A stretch of 64,000 nucleotides of DNA from Neelides folsomi (GCA_034687125.1 JAQGBZ010000112.1:1-64000), one strand, 5' to 3'; positions 34,564 through 49,379 are shown, counted from the first letter of the stretch. A program made the numbers and translations. The notes: generated by a model from the letters alone, not told the origin.

Positions 34564-37500
34564 CTGCAGAGTCGTAAGCCAAGAACAGAACACGGAATCA
34601 ACACAATAATGAAATTTAAAAAAGTCTTATTTGCCCTTTCTTTTGTCGAGTCAAAAACACACTCTGTGAGTCTGCATCTGTCTTTTCCTCTTTACCAATA
34701 ATCCCTCTTTTTTAGTAAAACTACGTTCTATGTTCAGTGTGAAGTGAACAAATAACCTCAGAAATAAATACGAGGACTTGTAAAGTGTAATATAATGTAC
34801 AGAAAAATATGTGGATAGTTCATTTCATTGTCGTCTATTAAATTTAAATTAAAAAAATACTTAACCATACACTTTAACAATTTTACTCCTTGTATATTAT
34901 AGTATTAAATATCATACAATAACAATAATAAGTAAATTGGTCCCCTGCAACTTAATCAAACAACGATTAATATATAAGCATGAAAAATGAAAACTTTGTC
35001 ACTTATAAAAAAAACTTAAAATAAATATGAAATACATAGTATGTAGCTCGTTGAAATGGTTAGATATAAACAAAATTACTTATTTGCGTATGTACATAAT
35101 TACAAGTTTATTTTGTATGTAGATGTGAACTATGTAAATGTGAACCTTGCGCCATGCATTTGTGTAATTCTCTAGAGTCAAACCTTTTTAATGAGGAAAA
35201 TGATATTACAGTCTTCTTGTTCATCTCAAAATGGGCCCAAAATTGCGTCGGAGCTAACGAGATGAAGATGCTCTTTTAAGAGTTAGAAATTGAATACTGA
35301 AAAGGTAAAGGCATCCTTTACAAACATATATAAATGGAGCGTTGTTGAAGGCGAGGGAGGACAATAGTATAGCGGGTGAAGTTCCCAGAATAGACGGCCC
35401 CGTCAAGACCAGATACCCCACCAAAAATTTCACACTAAAAGATACCTCTACAGGCGTTTGCATATGAATGTACAGGGAAGCACTTTGAACCCTGGAAGTT
35501 GGGACGAGGGATGACGTCCATGTAAACAGACGACGGTTCCAACTATTTTAAGGAACGGCCGTTCATCATAGAGAAGCATGGGAAAAGCCTCCTCTCTCGC
35601 AAACAAAAAAGTGAGATGGAGAGGGGAGCAGGAAGATCTTTGTATATCCGCACTTCCTTCCTCACAATTCGCGAGGCTCGAGGAGGCTCAATGAGAGACA
35701 GGAGGCGAAATAAATGGCGGTGTGGATATAATACTTATACTCTAATCATAATAGTTTACTCAGCCTACCTTCTTCATATGCCACTTGTTCTCATATGCAG
35801 CAGCTTCTCAAAAATGAAATGAATCGGATTGGCAAAGGGAGAAAATGGCTGTAATTGCTTTTGTATATTAGTTTGTTTTGACTCTTGGAAAGATTGAAGG
35901 ATCAAATTCATTGAGTGAGGGGAAGATCATAAAAGATATAAATAAGTTTGACATTCTTATCACTCCAACTGGACGAGAGTGTCTTTATGACCTATGGATA
36001 ATTTTAGAAATGTTATCTTCAAATTAACTCATTTGAGACTCCTTTACATATCCCATTTCATTGGATCCATTATCAACTCAAACTCTTAACTAAACAAATG
36101 ATAGAAGACTTAACAAAGCCTCCCGTACATACTTATACCTATACATAGATCTATCAACTGAACCATTATGTAAAAACAAGAGAGATGGGGAATATTCAGG
36201 CGCCATGAATGTACATAAATGTATTTATTTATGCTAAGCATTAGCTTGGTATTTTCACTCTGTGGAATCAAACTCTCAATAAAGACCAATTTACATTACT
36301 GAACTCGTGAACTAACTAACAATAAGAATTTTAATGGAGTCTTCGTTATCTCAATGACATCATTTTATGAAATCCCAAATGAATAGTTCAACTAACTGAT
36401 TGCAAACTCTGTGCAGTTCAAATTAAGTAATTTAAATGCTAATTACTTTTTCATAATTAAATAAAATGTTCTAAAATATTTTCATTAAATATAGTAAAAT
36501 AATTCTTATATTTGAAACTGCACCAAAGAAAAAATTAGTAAAAATGCTTGCTCAGGCAAATCTAAGGGCAAGTACAAAGTAAGAAGCGCAAACAAACATG
36601 CACAAATTCCAAATAATTTCAGAGGAAATTCTAACAATGGAAACTACAGGGAGTTTAAATTAAAAAAATTCCTGGTTTTAAGTATAAATAGCCATTTTCT
36701 ATTCAATAAAATTTAATTTCATTGTTTTTTTTCTTTCAATATATTCATTAATAAATTAAATGTAATTAAAATATAAAGTCATTATATTTAGAAATTATGA
36801 ATCATAAATGTAATGAATCATCAACATTATACATTAAAGGGTATAGTGCATGCTTCCTAAGTTCCTAATACAATTTGCAAACCTTTCATTAATGGAAACA
36901 GAGACTTAAATCGTCCAAGAAATAATTGAAAACTTTCCGTTGATTTCATCAAATAATCAATGCCAGCTCCTTAATCTTAAAACTAAAATATATTTTCATT
37001 CCCATTTAATGTAAGGAACCATTTATTATAGACATGAGAAAATCGCGAATCACGTGCTACACTGCAAAACGTAAGACGTAGATGAATGTTTTGTGCAATG
37101 TACGTTATGATATAAAATCTAATCTTTCCAACCTCGTCGAGGTCGATTGAAAATTGGAATAATAAGGATAAATAAATAAAGTAATGCATATCAATATATA
37201 CGCATGCAAGTGGTTATTATACGGAGGGAACGAGGGAGGGTGAAATGAGGTCAATTGAATATTCAAAGTGTTCGTTGGCAAGCCATGAGATTCCTAAGAT
37301 AAGTATAAGTAGCCGTAAAAGAGTTCGTTACGGTTGCTCCCCTTTGAACTTTCTGCGTAATTCCAGGTGAGTTTAAGGGGAGCTGAAAAGTAAGCTGCTA
37401 TTTTTGCAGCCTCTTATAAACTAAGAGTGGCATATGAGGAATATACATAAATACGAAATATACACATAGAAACGATCTTCTTTCCAATACACACAAAACC

Positions 37501-40500
37501 GCCACTCACATGGAAGAATAAAAAAGGGGGAAGCGGGAAGCGTCAAGGCAAATTCGCAATTTGATACACACTCGGGTTGGGAAAAGACCGTGAAAGGAAG
37601 TTAATAATTGAAAAATAAGGCCTAAACTCTAGGGTTTGTTTGATTTATATCCCTCGTCATAAATCTATACATTTTAACCAAACAACAATGAAATTCAACC
37701 GAAAAAGTTTAATATTTTTCAATAAATGTTGACTCATTAGCTCTCATATACTCGAAATTTGAGTAAAAGCTGAATGAGTAATATGAGTAATATGAAATAC
37801 ATTTTATTATTACTACTGAAAATATTTGTCTTATATTACATACATTAAGTAATGTGATTATGATTACCAAACTAAAATTTTGAAAGGCATGTATAATAAT
37901 GTACAAATACATCGTAAGCATGTAGTTAGGTATGTATGCTATACTCTATTAATTTTTGCATGTAACTGCGCTATATGCGAAGCCTTTGACATATTTATTA
38001 TTATTGACTTAAAAGTTGACTGAAACCTTTTTATGTATCATTTATTCACTATGCAATTTTATGTTAACATTTAAATAAGAGGTCAAGAGAATTAAAAATA
38101 GGTGCATGTTACGTATTTACGATATTTTTTTACTATAGTATAACATACAATGCACATGTTCACACCTTTAATAACCAATTTAAAGCGTTGAGCTAAAATG
38201 ATGCCAATTAGAATAATGCTTTTAAACGTATTTGTCGATCAATCTATAATTTGTTTATCTTTCGCTCTCCTTGTCTTGAGCTAATTTTTGTTTATCTAAT
38301 TAATTAAACGTCACAGGGTGCTAACGGAGCCCACTTTCACAAAAAACATACCTATGTAGTTCAATAGGGCTATTTTGTACCCATGTTCTATTTCTATGTC
38401 GGATCTCAAGAATTTAATGCTACAGAACAAGCGGATAATTGCCAAATCAATTCAATTCCTTTACATATCCACTTCATCATGCATTTATTTATACACCACG
38501 CAATGGATTTTGCATTTACTAAAAATATCAATGCAATGGCCGTAAAAATGTCATTCGGTTTTTTAAACTTGAAACAATTTTATGCAGGCAACCTTTTATA
38601 GACAGTCAAAGTAGGAATGGAAGAAATTAATAAAAGCATTTTTGGCTAATGGATTCGGTTAACGTCACTCTTGGCATGTTTTGACATGAGCTATACAAAA
38701 TCAAAGCTCATAATTCACAAGCAACTTAAAGAATCATGGTTTCCTCATGTTGATGGTATTTGCTGTGCATTAGCTACGAAGATATTACAAATACCTGTTC
38801 TCTTTCATTCATTCAAGATTGAAAAAGTGCAGAAAAAATTATGAATTTCACAAGGACAATGAAATGAGGAATTCCTATTTGCAACACTTCATATAAATTT
38901 ATGAGTATGTTTAGATGTCATTTGATATATGAATGGGTAAATCCAATACAATTATTGATTACGCGATTCATCAACTTGATCTCGTAACCCACATGAATTC
39001 AAAGCCGACCCTTTATAGCTCAAAACAAACATCGTTAGTATGAAATTTTCATATTTATTCAACTTAATATTAATGTACAATAAATGCCAATCAAGAAAGT
39101 GCTAGAAAGTTTAGATATACGTAAAACCTCACTGGACTTGTTTTTATATTCCAAAATACATAACAACTTGGTTAATCGTATCGTATTTCCATCCAGGGCA
39201 AAGTCTTAAGAGAGTCAAATGTCAAGTTGAAAATATTGTTATGTGCAAAGCTAAAAATACAAACGTCAAGATGAGAAAAAATGATCGTAAAAGTCAAATG
39301 TTGCGTCTACGAATGATGAAAATACTGTCGTTGCCCTTTCAGCTACCGAGCAATTTGAAATCCTTGAAAAATCGTCAATCGTCGACGTGAAAGCAAAGTC
39401 AGATGGCTTAAGGATTATAAAAATGTGTGGGTGTCAGCACAAGGTTTGACAATAATAATTAGTATTATTATTTTAGTAATAATACATAAAAAGTAGAAAA
39501 GTAATTAAAACGAGGGAGAAAGGGATGGAGGAAGACAGATTAATTATTGGTTATTTTTAATGGTAAGAGTTGAGTAAATAAGAATAAAAATGTGAGTGAG
39601 AAAGTGAGAGAGAAAAAGGAAGACACATACATGACGTACCATTCCGGATCTCCTTCGTTCATCTTGTTCCTTGTCAGTCTGTCAATGACAATTTTGTCGT
39701 GAAAATCCCTCCAGTGTGTCAGAGAGTCTCAATCTCTCTGACTCCTCCACTTGTCGTTGTAATGGGAAACTCTTTGTTTAATTTGTCGTTGAGGTTGAGG
39801 CTCTCAGTTTTCTCAAGACTGTTTTCTCCTTTTCGCGGGGCTAAAAAGTGGTAAAAATGTTTTCTTTTCAGTCCACTTGATAAGAAACTTCTCTCTCCTC
39901 CTCGCTTTTCTGACTCACAAACTTCTCAGAACCATGTCGACAAACAAGACGGAAACGATGAGATTTCAGCTATTACGCAAAACTTTGAAATTCATCCAAA
40001 TGAAAGTGAACGACTCTCCCACTACCGAAGGTCCAAAATTGGAATTTCATATAATTAATTGGTTTTTAATTGAGTAATTAAGTCATTCCAAACTTAAATT
40101 CTTTGATTCTTAAATATAAAATTTCAAATAAAATTTTAGGAAAAAATGTGATATTCTCGACACTAATGTGTTAAAATTCATTAGAAAAGTTCTCTCACAG
40201 TAATGTTATCAACGAACAACAATGAATAAAAAATGGATGAACTAAATATTAGAAAATGACGATTGGATTGTATTTATTTAAAATGATTATTGAAGCGTAT
40301 TTATTTAAAACGTTAATTATAGTGATTTTACCAATAAGTGTTATTTAGATTTTCCAAATTAATAGAATACGGAATCGATCCATGGTTCAGATATAACGAG
40401 TTTTAATAAAAGTCGACAATTGAAATGGTGCAAAACGAAGTTGTTTTCTTTCCCTTCAAATGAATACTTGACAAATTAATAGCAGAGTATTTGGGGTTCA

Positions 40501-43500
40501 ATTGAGCACTGAATAGCTAATGGGAGGGATCGAGTGGGAGAAAGGGAAGTGGAGGAGTTAAACAGATTTAATAGCTTAAATTTAGATTTCCTCTTGCACT
40601 GGGCTTCATTGCCGGGGAGAAATGATTCGGAGTGAATGTAGACGATGGGGAGTTCGTGGAAGAGTGTGGAACTCGGGAGATCTCTATCTCGACGGCGACA
40701 AATGCGGCCTTCTCGCTCCCGTCCAACTTCCACGGCCCGTTCCCTAACGTTTCCCTATGAAGGCGCTTGCGTTCATTTGGACTCTTTTCTTCATATTCCT
40801 CTTGGGTTGAGGTCCATTCCTTTCTGGAAAAATTTCGGCTTTCTTTCACAACCATTTGCACTTCACCCCTTTCGGACAAAACTTTCTTGTATGCAAATAT
40901 TACAAATGGAGTTATTTAACGTTAGAATCTTACAAATTCGAGTTCTCTTCAAACCACAACCCAATGAGGAATTCATCAACTTTTTAAAATGCTTAACCAA
41001 TTCGCAAGGAAGTTTTTCACAAAAGAACCCCAAATGCTTCTTCCTTAATCATCCCTCTTCCCTTTCACTCACTCATTCAGGAATGAGGAGGTCCGGATGA
41101 GAATTCCTAATTTTCTTAATTTCCTTCTATTTGCCTCAGAAATATCTGCATGGAAGATAAAAATTTCATAGAGAATGGGAGCCATAAGTTGGACTCGTTG
41201 ACGTAAATAGAATTTTTAACTCGATATCGGCTTTTTTCATGGAAGTCGATTGAGCGGTTTCATGAGTACGAAATTGAAAGGATGTCGTAAAAGTTAAGAA
41301 TCTCATATTCGATATAACACATTTCTCCATTATTCACCCTTAATCTTTAAAGTCGCTCTAAACGATAACATAACAGAGTTGGAAAAAGTTAAAGTGAAAG
41401 CAGAGGAATTTAACAAGTGTATGAAAAGCCGTCATAAAACCGTACATATTCCTTTAATGAAGTAATTATTTTATTGAACTTTTATGTCAGTTAAAAAGCA
41501 CTGGCACAAGGACTTCGAACGCAAATCTATTTCAATTCCTTCCTCCTAAATAATTAATGGAAAATAAATAAGGACATTTTGTTTCAACAGCTAAGTAGCT
41601 GTTAAAGACTCAAGGATTGATTAACAAAATTTTATATTAAAGCCAACTTTTGTATATTAAATATTTAGAATTTTAACTAGGGAAAACTTTTGCGTGGGTG
41701 AAAGAAGTGTTTTTGAAATTATAATAGGAATTAGCTATTGCCACCATAATCGATACTGTCAAATACACACCCCTATTTAAGTAAGTGTTTGATAAATCAT
41801 TTAAATAATCAATATTACTTTAATTTAAAAGTGGTTAAACCTCATCAACAAAACAATTAGAAACTCAACTAATGAGTATATTAATTAATTAAAGAAGTAA
41901 CTAATTAAAGATTTATGTATAGCAGTTGTTAAAAAGAAAAAACGCACAGAGAACATTGAAAATCAAAAAATGCAAACGGTTGAATACTTGGGATTTGAAG
42001 AGAAGCCGAAAAGTTGGTTGGGAGAAAAGAGCCGAAAGGGTTTGGCCGCTCTACCAGCACAAAATCTCATTGTGGAATCTTTTACCAACCCACGTTTTGG
42101 TTAGATGGCTTCTTGAGTCCTTAAAAACTTTTGGAAACTTTCCTTCTTTGCCCTCATCAACTGCACTGTTTTCTTTTATCCTCCAAAGCCATCATTATAC
42201 GCTTAATAATAATATTAATTACATACGAAATAAATAAATTTTTTTCGCTAATTTGCAAATGAAAATTATATTCTAGAGATAGAATAATTAAACCGATGAT
42301 TTTAATTTATAAATGTCATATTTTTATTATAAAACATAATAATTACACAGTTCGATTCCCTTTTGTTCATTTTGTCTAATTAACATTAGAATATATTACA
42401 AATTTGTCAAGTGCATTTTTATGTATAAATGGAATATATTATGGTTAATATTGCAGATCTAAAATGTTAAATGTCTGCCATGTTAATAAATTAACTTCAA
42501 TTGATAATTTTCCCTTATCAGAAGAAGATGAGGCCTCATTACAATAATTATGATTCATCCAAATGTATGTATTTAGATGAGAGATGATGAAGAGCGCAAG
42601 TCATTTTTAACTAAATTAACAGAAGGAGTGAATTGAAAAGGAATTGATTAAAGATTCCACTCCCGTTCTATAGGTAATGAGCTCCGTCGTGTCCATCCAT
42701 TTATTAAGAAGGTACACAGCACATTGTTGTTATATCTCCCCGATTTGCATAGAATTTACTGCCCAAATGAACCCTTCGCTTCTTTTCTACAAGTTCCAGT
42801 TCGGCTCCATTCCGGTGATAAAGAGTAATTTAATGACCAGCAAATCACTCTACTTAAACTTTATTCCTCTCATCACTTCTTTACCCCGCCTTTCAAATCT
42901 TTCGAAGAAGCTCCATAATCTAATCTTATTCCATAAACGAGTTTTTCTCATCTTCTTCATCCACTTGATTCATCTCATTTCTTTGTTTAAACTTTGCATA
43001 GAACATATAAGCACATTAACTGCATGTGATTCGCCCAAAAGTCACCTTGCCGTCCTTGGCATTGGGAGTTTAAAGTATTAAACATTTATTACAATGATAA
43101 TAATTTGATTCATTCCATTGGTTTGTCCACAATTCACTCCAAGGAGGATGAGATGCAGAGGAGCGGTAATTGGACTCATATTTGATCTTCGAGAGCAACG
43201 TTTTGCATATAAATAACATGCAACTACTCATTCTTGATCATTCATGATATGATCCCTAGGAAAATGAATGAGCTTGCAATTGATTACAAATGACCTCTTC
43301 ATCTTTGATGAAATAAAGAAAAGAAACGATTCAATTATAAATAAAATATTGATTCTTTTCGTGAAATGTTGGAACAATAAAAAGGAAGAGAATCTTCATT
43401 TATCTCACCAGTCGAGTTTCTTTTGCTTTTTTCTTGCCCTTTTGACGGATGGCTTTATCAAACAAATAGAGAAAATATGATATTGCAATACGAACTTATT

Positions 43501-44247
43501 CTCGAAGGGAAAAGAATAAATTTAATAATATTCAGTTAGTTTGCCAACTTTTTCTTTAATGATTAAACCTGCCTTGTCCAATAGATCACTCCTCTCAATT
43601 AATTCATATAAAAGAAGTATGAGTAAAGGAGATGTTACAAATTATATTACAGGTATATTCACTTGCGCCTTACTTGCGATTTTAAATTATAACATGTTAA
43701 TATAAAGGAAAGAATTCCAAAATTGTGACTCGAGGGTTCAACAATGATTTAAACCGAAAATTCCGAATCAAAACAAAATCATAAGTTGTGGAAATTGGAA
43801 AGGGGGCGGAAAACTCGACTTTTAGAATCACCCAATTTAAATAAAAAAACCACAATCAAAGATTTTACAGTTAGATTCAACTTATTCAAGTATTCAGGTA
43901 TAGTAAATAATGATGGCACCTTCCCATCCAAATCGTTCAAGTCAACCTATTTCAATTAATTTCTTTCCCTGTGAGTAATTCTCAACGAGTGTGGGCAACT
44001 AATTTCACAATTCAAGTTTAATTAATTAGAGTAGAATTTATTAGAAATTGCTCATTCATTTCTCAAAGTATGCGCGAATCTGATAGCTTCTAATGTCAGT
44101 CCCTTTGATAATGTGAGCCAGAACGAGAAGAAGAATCAAATGGAAATTCCACTAATCCAATTGAATAAAATTAATTATTCTAACTTGACTTTAATTGCTA
44201 GTTTATACAAATTACATATCGTTTTTCCCTTCTTTGCCACTCATTAC
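34564..44247. other. Long stretch without a supported gene (probable KCNQ 5' intron)
   Basis: 34.6-40.4 kb is mostly AT-rich. 40.4-44.2 kb is mixed. Open frames at 40645-41100 (plus, 151 codons), 40568-40879 (minus) and 42677-43081 (plus, 134 codons) show no domain or splice support. An A/T triplet microsatellite (ATT/AAT) lies at about 39453-39486. I see no RNA gene. Confidence 0.45.
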
Positions 44248-44412
44248 AAGAACCCTGAAGGTTGATGGGATAAATAAAATATATAACAATTGGCCCCATA
44301 TGATGATGGCTCGCTTTGTGTGGAGAAACGAGTCACAATATTTCCATCTCTTCTTTGGCCTCCGGTGAGAACGTTGGGAATTTTTGACAGACTGATATGG
44401 TTCATCTCTTCC
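44248..44412 (-). CDS. Possible KCNQ 5' cassette exon
   Basis: The acceptor TTATGTATGCAG precedes 44412 and the donor TTCTT/GTAATG follows 44248. It is 165 nt and enters and leaves in phase 2, so it could be inserted between a first exon and 34563 without changing frame. That frame reads EEMNHISLSKIPNVLTGGQR then RDGNIVTRFSTQSEPSSYGA. A second frame is also open. I recognise no motif. The support is splice phase only. Confidence 0.2.
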
Positions 44413-45410
44413 CTGCATACATAATATTAATAATGTATTAGGGAGACGGGCGAGGGCATAAAATAAGGATCGAGCCGAGATGATGTGGAGAGTGAAATTG
44501 ATGAAAGTGTGGAAAAGCCTCGAGGGATGTTTAGGGAACGAGATGCGTCAATCAAAGGGAGTGAATTGGCGAGCAGAGACGACTGCGGCGACCACGACTT
44601 GTTATGGAAAAATGACGTGAGTGGATGAGTGGAAGGGCTATAATTGAAGGAGGGATGAGATGATTGCGGATAATTTGATATGGAAATGAGTCCACCCACA
44701 CCGATACACTTTACGTTTTACCCTTTCAGTTTTACTCTTTTCCCTCGGTGGTCGAATCTGAAGGCGATGAAATCCGATTGCTCTCATTGTTCTTTCATAC
44801 AAAACATGTATTTACTTTTATTATTTGCATTTATTAACTCAATTGGGAGGTTTGTGAAGGAGTGGATGGACTAGTTAGGAAATTCTGCCTCAAATGTGGA
44901 AAACTTCCCTTCCGACTTTTCCACCTTCGATAGCCCTTCTTCTGGGTTCAATGAGGAACCCATGGAGGCTCATGGTGAGCCATACCGGTTTGAAGATGAA
45001 ATAAGAGGGCCAGACATTTATCTGCGGCGAAGATCTTCCTAATTTATGGGCTCTCTCCTGGTCGACCAACGAGACATTTCTCTACCACTGAGGCCCCCAT
45101 CACCCACAGACTGTCCCATGTCCACGTCCACCCGCTCCGGTCGACGGCTCTTCCAGAATCCACAATTTATGTCCCCACTTGAACTACATTTTTCCGCTGA
45201 TCGCATCTTCCACTTGTTTCGACAATCTAACCCTCATTTTTAAAGAGGACTAAACTCCAAATTACGGCTCTTTCTCACATTTATTGCTCACCTAATGTGG
45301 AGGAATTAGTATCGATCGAGGGGCTTTGGACTCCCACTCCTTGTAATTGCTCTCCTCCCCAAATTCCAATATTCCCTTTACGAGCTACAAATTACAACCC
45401 ATTTCCTATA
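44413..45410. other. Spacer without a supported gene
   Basis: This is less AT-rich DNA with short open frames on both strands and no coherent protein signal. It ends at the mobile element that follows. Confidence 0.5.
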
Positions 45411-45964
45411 CAAGGTGGCCCAGCGTTAACTGAGTATTTTTGATCATCCCTAACTTTTTTTATTTTTTAACACGATTTTCTCATAGATTATCATTATGTG
45501 CTCAATGCATCAGACAACTAAAATAATAACCTCAATATGTGATTGCAGCCGCATTTACTTCAATACAGCGTTTCAAACAACCTTTGAAAGCTTCTCAAGC
45601 TATTTTACATAAAGCATAAAGAAGCGGACATTTCACCAAACGCTTGGACAATTCCAACTATGAGCTCCACAAGGGTTAATGGAATTTTGTAGACATTGTT
45701 GTTCTTTACATAACCCCAAAAGAAAAAATCGAGTGGTTTGGGATGGGATTGTCCAAGCGTTCAGTGAAATACCCGTTGCTATGTGTGTAAATAAACTTGG
45801 GAGGCTGTCGAAGGTCCTTTTCAACGCTGCGCTGAAGCTAATGGTGCTCAAACCACAAATTAAAATTAATTTTCTAGTTATATGATATTCTTTGAGAAAA
45901 TTCAGGTAAAAAATAAAAAAGTTAGGGATGATCAAAAATACTCAGTTAACGCTGGGCCACCCAA
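45411..45964. mobile_element. Fold-back mariner-like element with two opposed transposase 3' ends
   Basis: The 554-bp element is flanked by TA (45409-45410 and 45965-45966). Long inverted terminal repeats begin GGTGGCCCAGCGTTAACTGA at 45414 and run about 55 bases on each side, through a TGATCATCCCTAACTTTTTT stretch. The left half, on the minus strand, reads like the C-terminal part of a mariner transposase, with a YVKN-NVYKIPLTLVEL stretch, then VGIVQAFGEM, disrupted by frame breaks. The right half, on the plus strand, carries a second diverged copy of the same end (GIVQAFSEI, then LKPQIKINFLVI and a stop). The two copies converge, giving a hairpin-forming structure. Neither half is a working gene: the catalytic region is absent. 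Confidence 0.72.
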
Positions 45965-48900
45965 TACATCTCTAGCTCCTTATATAAGCGAACGTCTCCA
46001 CCGCCCACCTGTTGCTATAATTCCTATCGTCTTCCCCAATTCAAGGTTTCCCAATTGCTTTTAAATGCAGAGTCAAAAGTGGTGTTCAGAGACCTCCTTG
46101 CAATTGCGAATTCTCCCTTTGCTACACTTCTGAAGGAGAATTGTACATGTAAATCAATTAGTAATTGGAGGTTGCCAGCCGCCGCTGACATTTGTCGAAA
46201 AATTAAACGTGAGTTTTATGTGGGCTCAAAATAATGAGGAGGCGCTCTGAATGTTGTTTAGCCCCTCTGATATAATTTACAAGTATGATTGTTATTCCTC
46301 AAGTTGTAAACGAGGCATTTCATTCAAATCTCCTAATGTCCCTAGGAGCGAAATGTGTTCATTGAGCTTGAAAAGCGCAGAATGGTGAGAAGATGAAGGC
46401 AGAGTTCCTTTGGATTAAGTAAGCAAGTAATAGAGAAATTATGATTCTGAGAAGACACAGTTTAATAAATACAACCTCTCATCTCATGAATGCCAAATGA
46501 ACCCCAAAGATGAGCTGAAACAGAAATTAACAGTAAAGTCGTTCCTTGAGATGTGATGGGGAATAATTACCTACGATGAAGTGAAACGAGCCCTGGGTCT
46601 GTTTGCCTTCTCTCTCTCTGAGGAAATCTCACTAACATTGGCGGGGGAGGGTCTCAAATGGTGTTAAATATTTCAAAACCTAAGAAGATTTAAACAAGAT
46701 TTCCTTGAAACTCAAAAATGAGCTAATGGGCCACAATTCCCCAATTTCTTTCCTGACGGATAAGTTCATTCACAAACTTTTGCAATATTTTAGCATATTA
46801 GCCTCAAAAACTCATCTAGTAAAATTTTTAATAACAATGAGCATCTTGTATAGCAAGTGGGCTTCCTTCACTCATGTAATTTATACACTAATGTGCCTTC
46901 ACAAGAACACCTTATCAGCTGTCCATTTACACAATACATAAAAGTATATGCTACACAAAAGTTTCATAGATATAAATATTACTTATTAATTCATTCGCAA
47001 TTAGTATACATACCTATATTCATTTTCTTGAGTAATAAATAACATTAATAAGTAATTAAACTATCATATAAATACTTCTATGTTCGTTTTCACAAAACAT
47101 TTAATTGTTAGAATATGCTAGTTTGTGATAGCTGATAAAGCCATTTTATTTAAAAATCTGAACTTTCTGATTATGCAATGTAATTTAGTCATTTAAATAG
47201 TGAATTATAATATTGTGTTTATAATATTTTCGAAGCAATACAATACAATATGAGTACTTGTAATACAACGAACATACATATCTGTAGTACTACAATTTAC
47301 GTTTTCTGCCTTCCTGACTATGGATAATCAAATTAAAGTCAAATGTGGTAAAGGAGAGATTATTTGAGGATAATTGAACGTCTTCAATTTAATTCCTATA
47401 TCACTTTGAGTGTAAAGATGGGGCATTAGTGATATAATGAGAGTGCGAAGAGATTTCAAACTTTCAACTCTTGTCCGCAATTTAAGCCAATTTGCATATA
47501 AAAGTAGATATTTGACTGTTAAGTCGCTCATGCCTCAGCTCTTGATTTCAGAATCGCATTAGGTCAAAGAGTTGAAGATGACAGGATAGGGTTCATGCCG
47601 TGTCATAATTAGTATAATACTCATAATAGGGTGCAATTGAAACGATATTATTATTAAACCTAACTATAAACACTCAACTTAAAATGGCACGAAGGCATTT
47701 CAAAACTTTAAATGCACATCTTCGGATAAATTCATATACGACGATTCACATATAAATTCATTCGCATTCCAAATCCATTTTTCTCTGTAAGTACCATTTA
47801 GAAGGAGAATTTCATTTATGTATGGATAATATTATATGTAGCTTGAATGTATTTGCCAAGATTCATTTGCAATTATACGTATTATTTAACTTAACTTCAT
47901 TTAATGGTTTGCAGAGTTTCCTGTTCCTTCCCTCTTTTCATCACGAATCTCATGAAAGAAACTCATTGATGCCTCCGAGTCCGCCTCCTTGGATTCGAAA
48001 GCATTTTCCCAACATATCCACGTACACAACACACTCCCACTCCTGTTAATTTGATAATGCAAGAGGTTTAAGAATTTGATGAGGAATTTGAGAAATTCGA
48101 GAAACTTTTGTTTCTCAATTGGAACGACGAGTCTTGGAATTTGGAATCGCCATTTGTAAATTTGATGTGTGTTAAGTTGAAGAGCCCTGAGCTTATTCAT
48201 CAGAGTCGTTCCAAGGCGAATGGGTGACATTTATAGAAGCCTTAATTCTTAATTGCAAGCTCCTCAATAATTTACAAGCTATTAAGGGCCATTACGTCCT
48301 CCTTTGTATTCTCATTAGTTGGACGAGTTGGTTGGGCCGTGGAGAGGGCCGGCTGGAGACGAAGCATGGAAGCACGAGAGTTGATTTCGAGAGTAGGAGG
48401 CCGGCCGCTCCTTCGTTCCTTCAGAAGAAATTAAATAAAAATCCAAAGCTCTCCAAACTACAGTAAATGACAAAGGATGAGGGAAAGGAGCAAATTAGCT
48501 CTGCCTCTGCGTGGTGCTTTGCTCTTCTCCTCTTCGCCTCCCTGCCAGCTTGACCTTCTTTCTCCGTTGAGGAAGACGAGATTTTTGTACGAAAAAATGA
48601 ATATTAATTACTCGCACACCTTCTTATAACTTATTCGTGGTTCCGCCACCTCGAAGATGAAATACCACAAAAGAGAAACATTGGAAGAATCGAGGACCCA
48701 ACGCGTTTCCAAAATCTTGTTAAATTAATTAAAAAGATCTTCAAGCCTCCTTTGAAGTCTTTGAAGCAGTTGAACAATGTTGGAAGTTTGGGGAGGAAAA
48801 TATGAAATTTGCTTAACAAGATAAACGTAATGTTATCCGCTATCAAAAACAAGAATTGCATATATAGGTATACGAATACTATTTTGTATTGGTTTGAATG

Positions 48901-49250
48901 TCTTTGGGAATTTGCGACGTTCGAGCTACGTTTTGTGCCATTAACTCAAAACGAAGTACATTTCATGCTTTTCCATTCTTTAGAGTTAATGTGGATATAG
49001 TCAAATTGCACATTTTAAATGCTGTTGTTAAATTGTGTTTTATTATATAGGTTGAGAACCTTTTGTGAACTTTATAGGTTTAGACATTTAGTCATCCGTA
49101 AATGGAACCTTTCGATAAATTTGGAAGAATGGGCTTACAAGCAAAATAAATGTCACAATAATTTGCTCCTCGTGAAAGACTGTCATTGGACAAAGAGCCA
49201 AGGTGTCCATTTTTCTTCCCAGATGAGTCAAAGGCAATTTCTTAACTTAC
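45965..49250. other. Spacer or intron without a supported gene
   Basis: Mixed composition, with a very AT-rich part at about 46.9-47.8 kb. The scattered ORFs (for example 46705-46941 plus, 47901-48230 minus) lack protein signatures. I see nothing else. Confidence 0.5.
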
Positions 49251-49379
49251 AACGCGAGGATTCTTCTGGGTGATGGAGTCATCAACTGGAGACTTAAGCT
49301 CATCGCACAAGACAGGGGATAAGTCGTCATCCTCAGTTGGCCTCAGCGATTGTTCATTGTCTGCATCCTCGGAGAGCAT
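49251..49379 (-). CDS. Possible coding exon (5' KCNQ or unknown), acidic peptide
   Basis: ATG at 49379, donor CGCGTT/GTAAGT after 49251. A pyrimidine-rich acceptor (TCTCCTCC..CTCTCCGAG) before 49367 offers an internal-exon alternative. The frame reads MLSEDADNEQSLRPTEDDDL then SPVLCDELKSPVDDSITQKN, an acidic disordered peptide that looks protein-like. It leaves in phase 0, so it cannot join 34563 (which needs phase 2) without another exon. It may belong to a different transcript. Confidence 0.28.

Noticed and set aside
34168-34593. 141-codon minus-strand frame over the KCNQ N-terminal exon
   Set aside because: The splice phase and the KCNQ-like [10 protein letters not shown] sequence are in a different frame. 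This one runs through the donor into the intron.
42677-43081. 134-codon plus-strand frame rich in Leu/Ile/Phe
   Set aside because: Hydrophobic but without an orderly membrane pattern, splice sites or family resemblance. It is best taken as chance in T-rich DNA.
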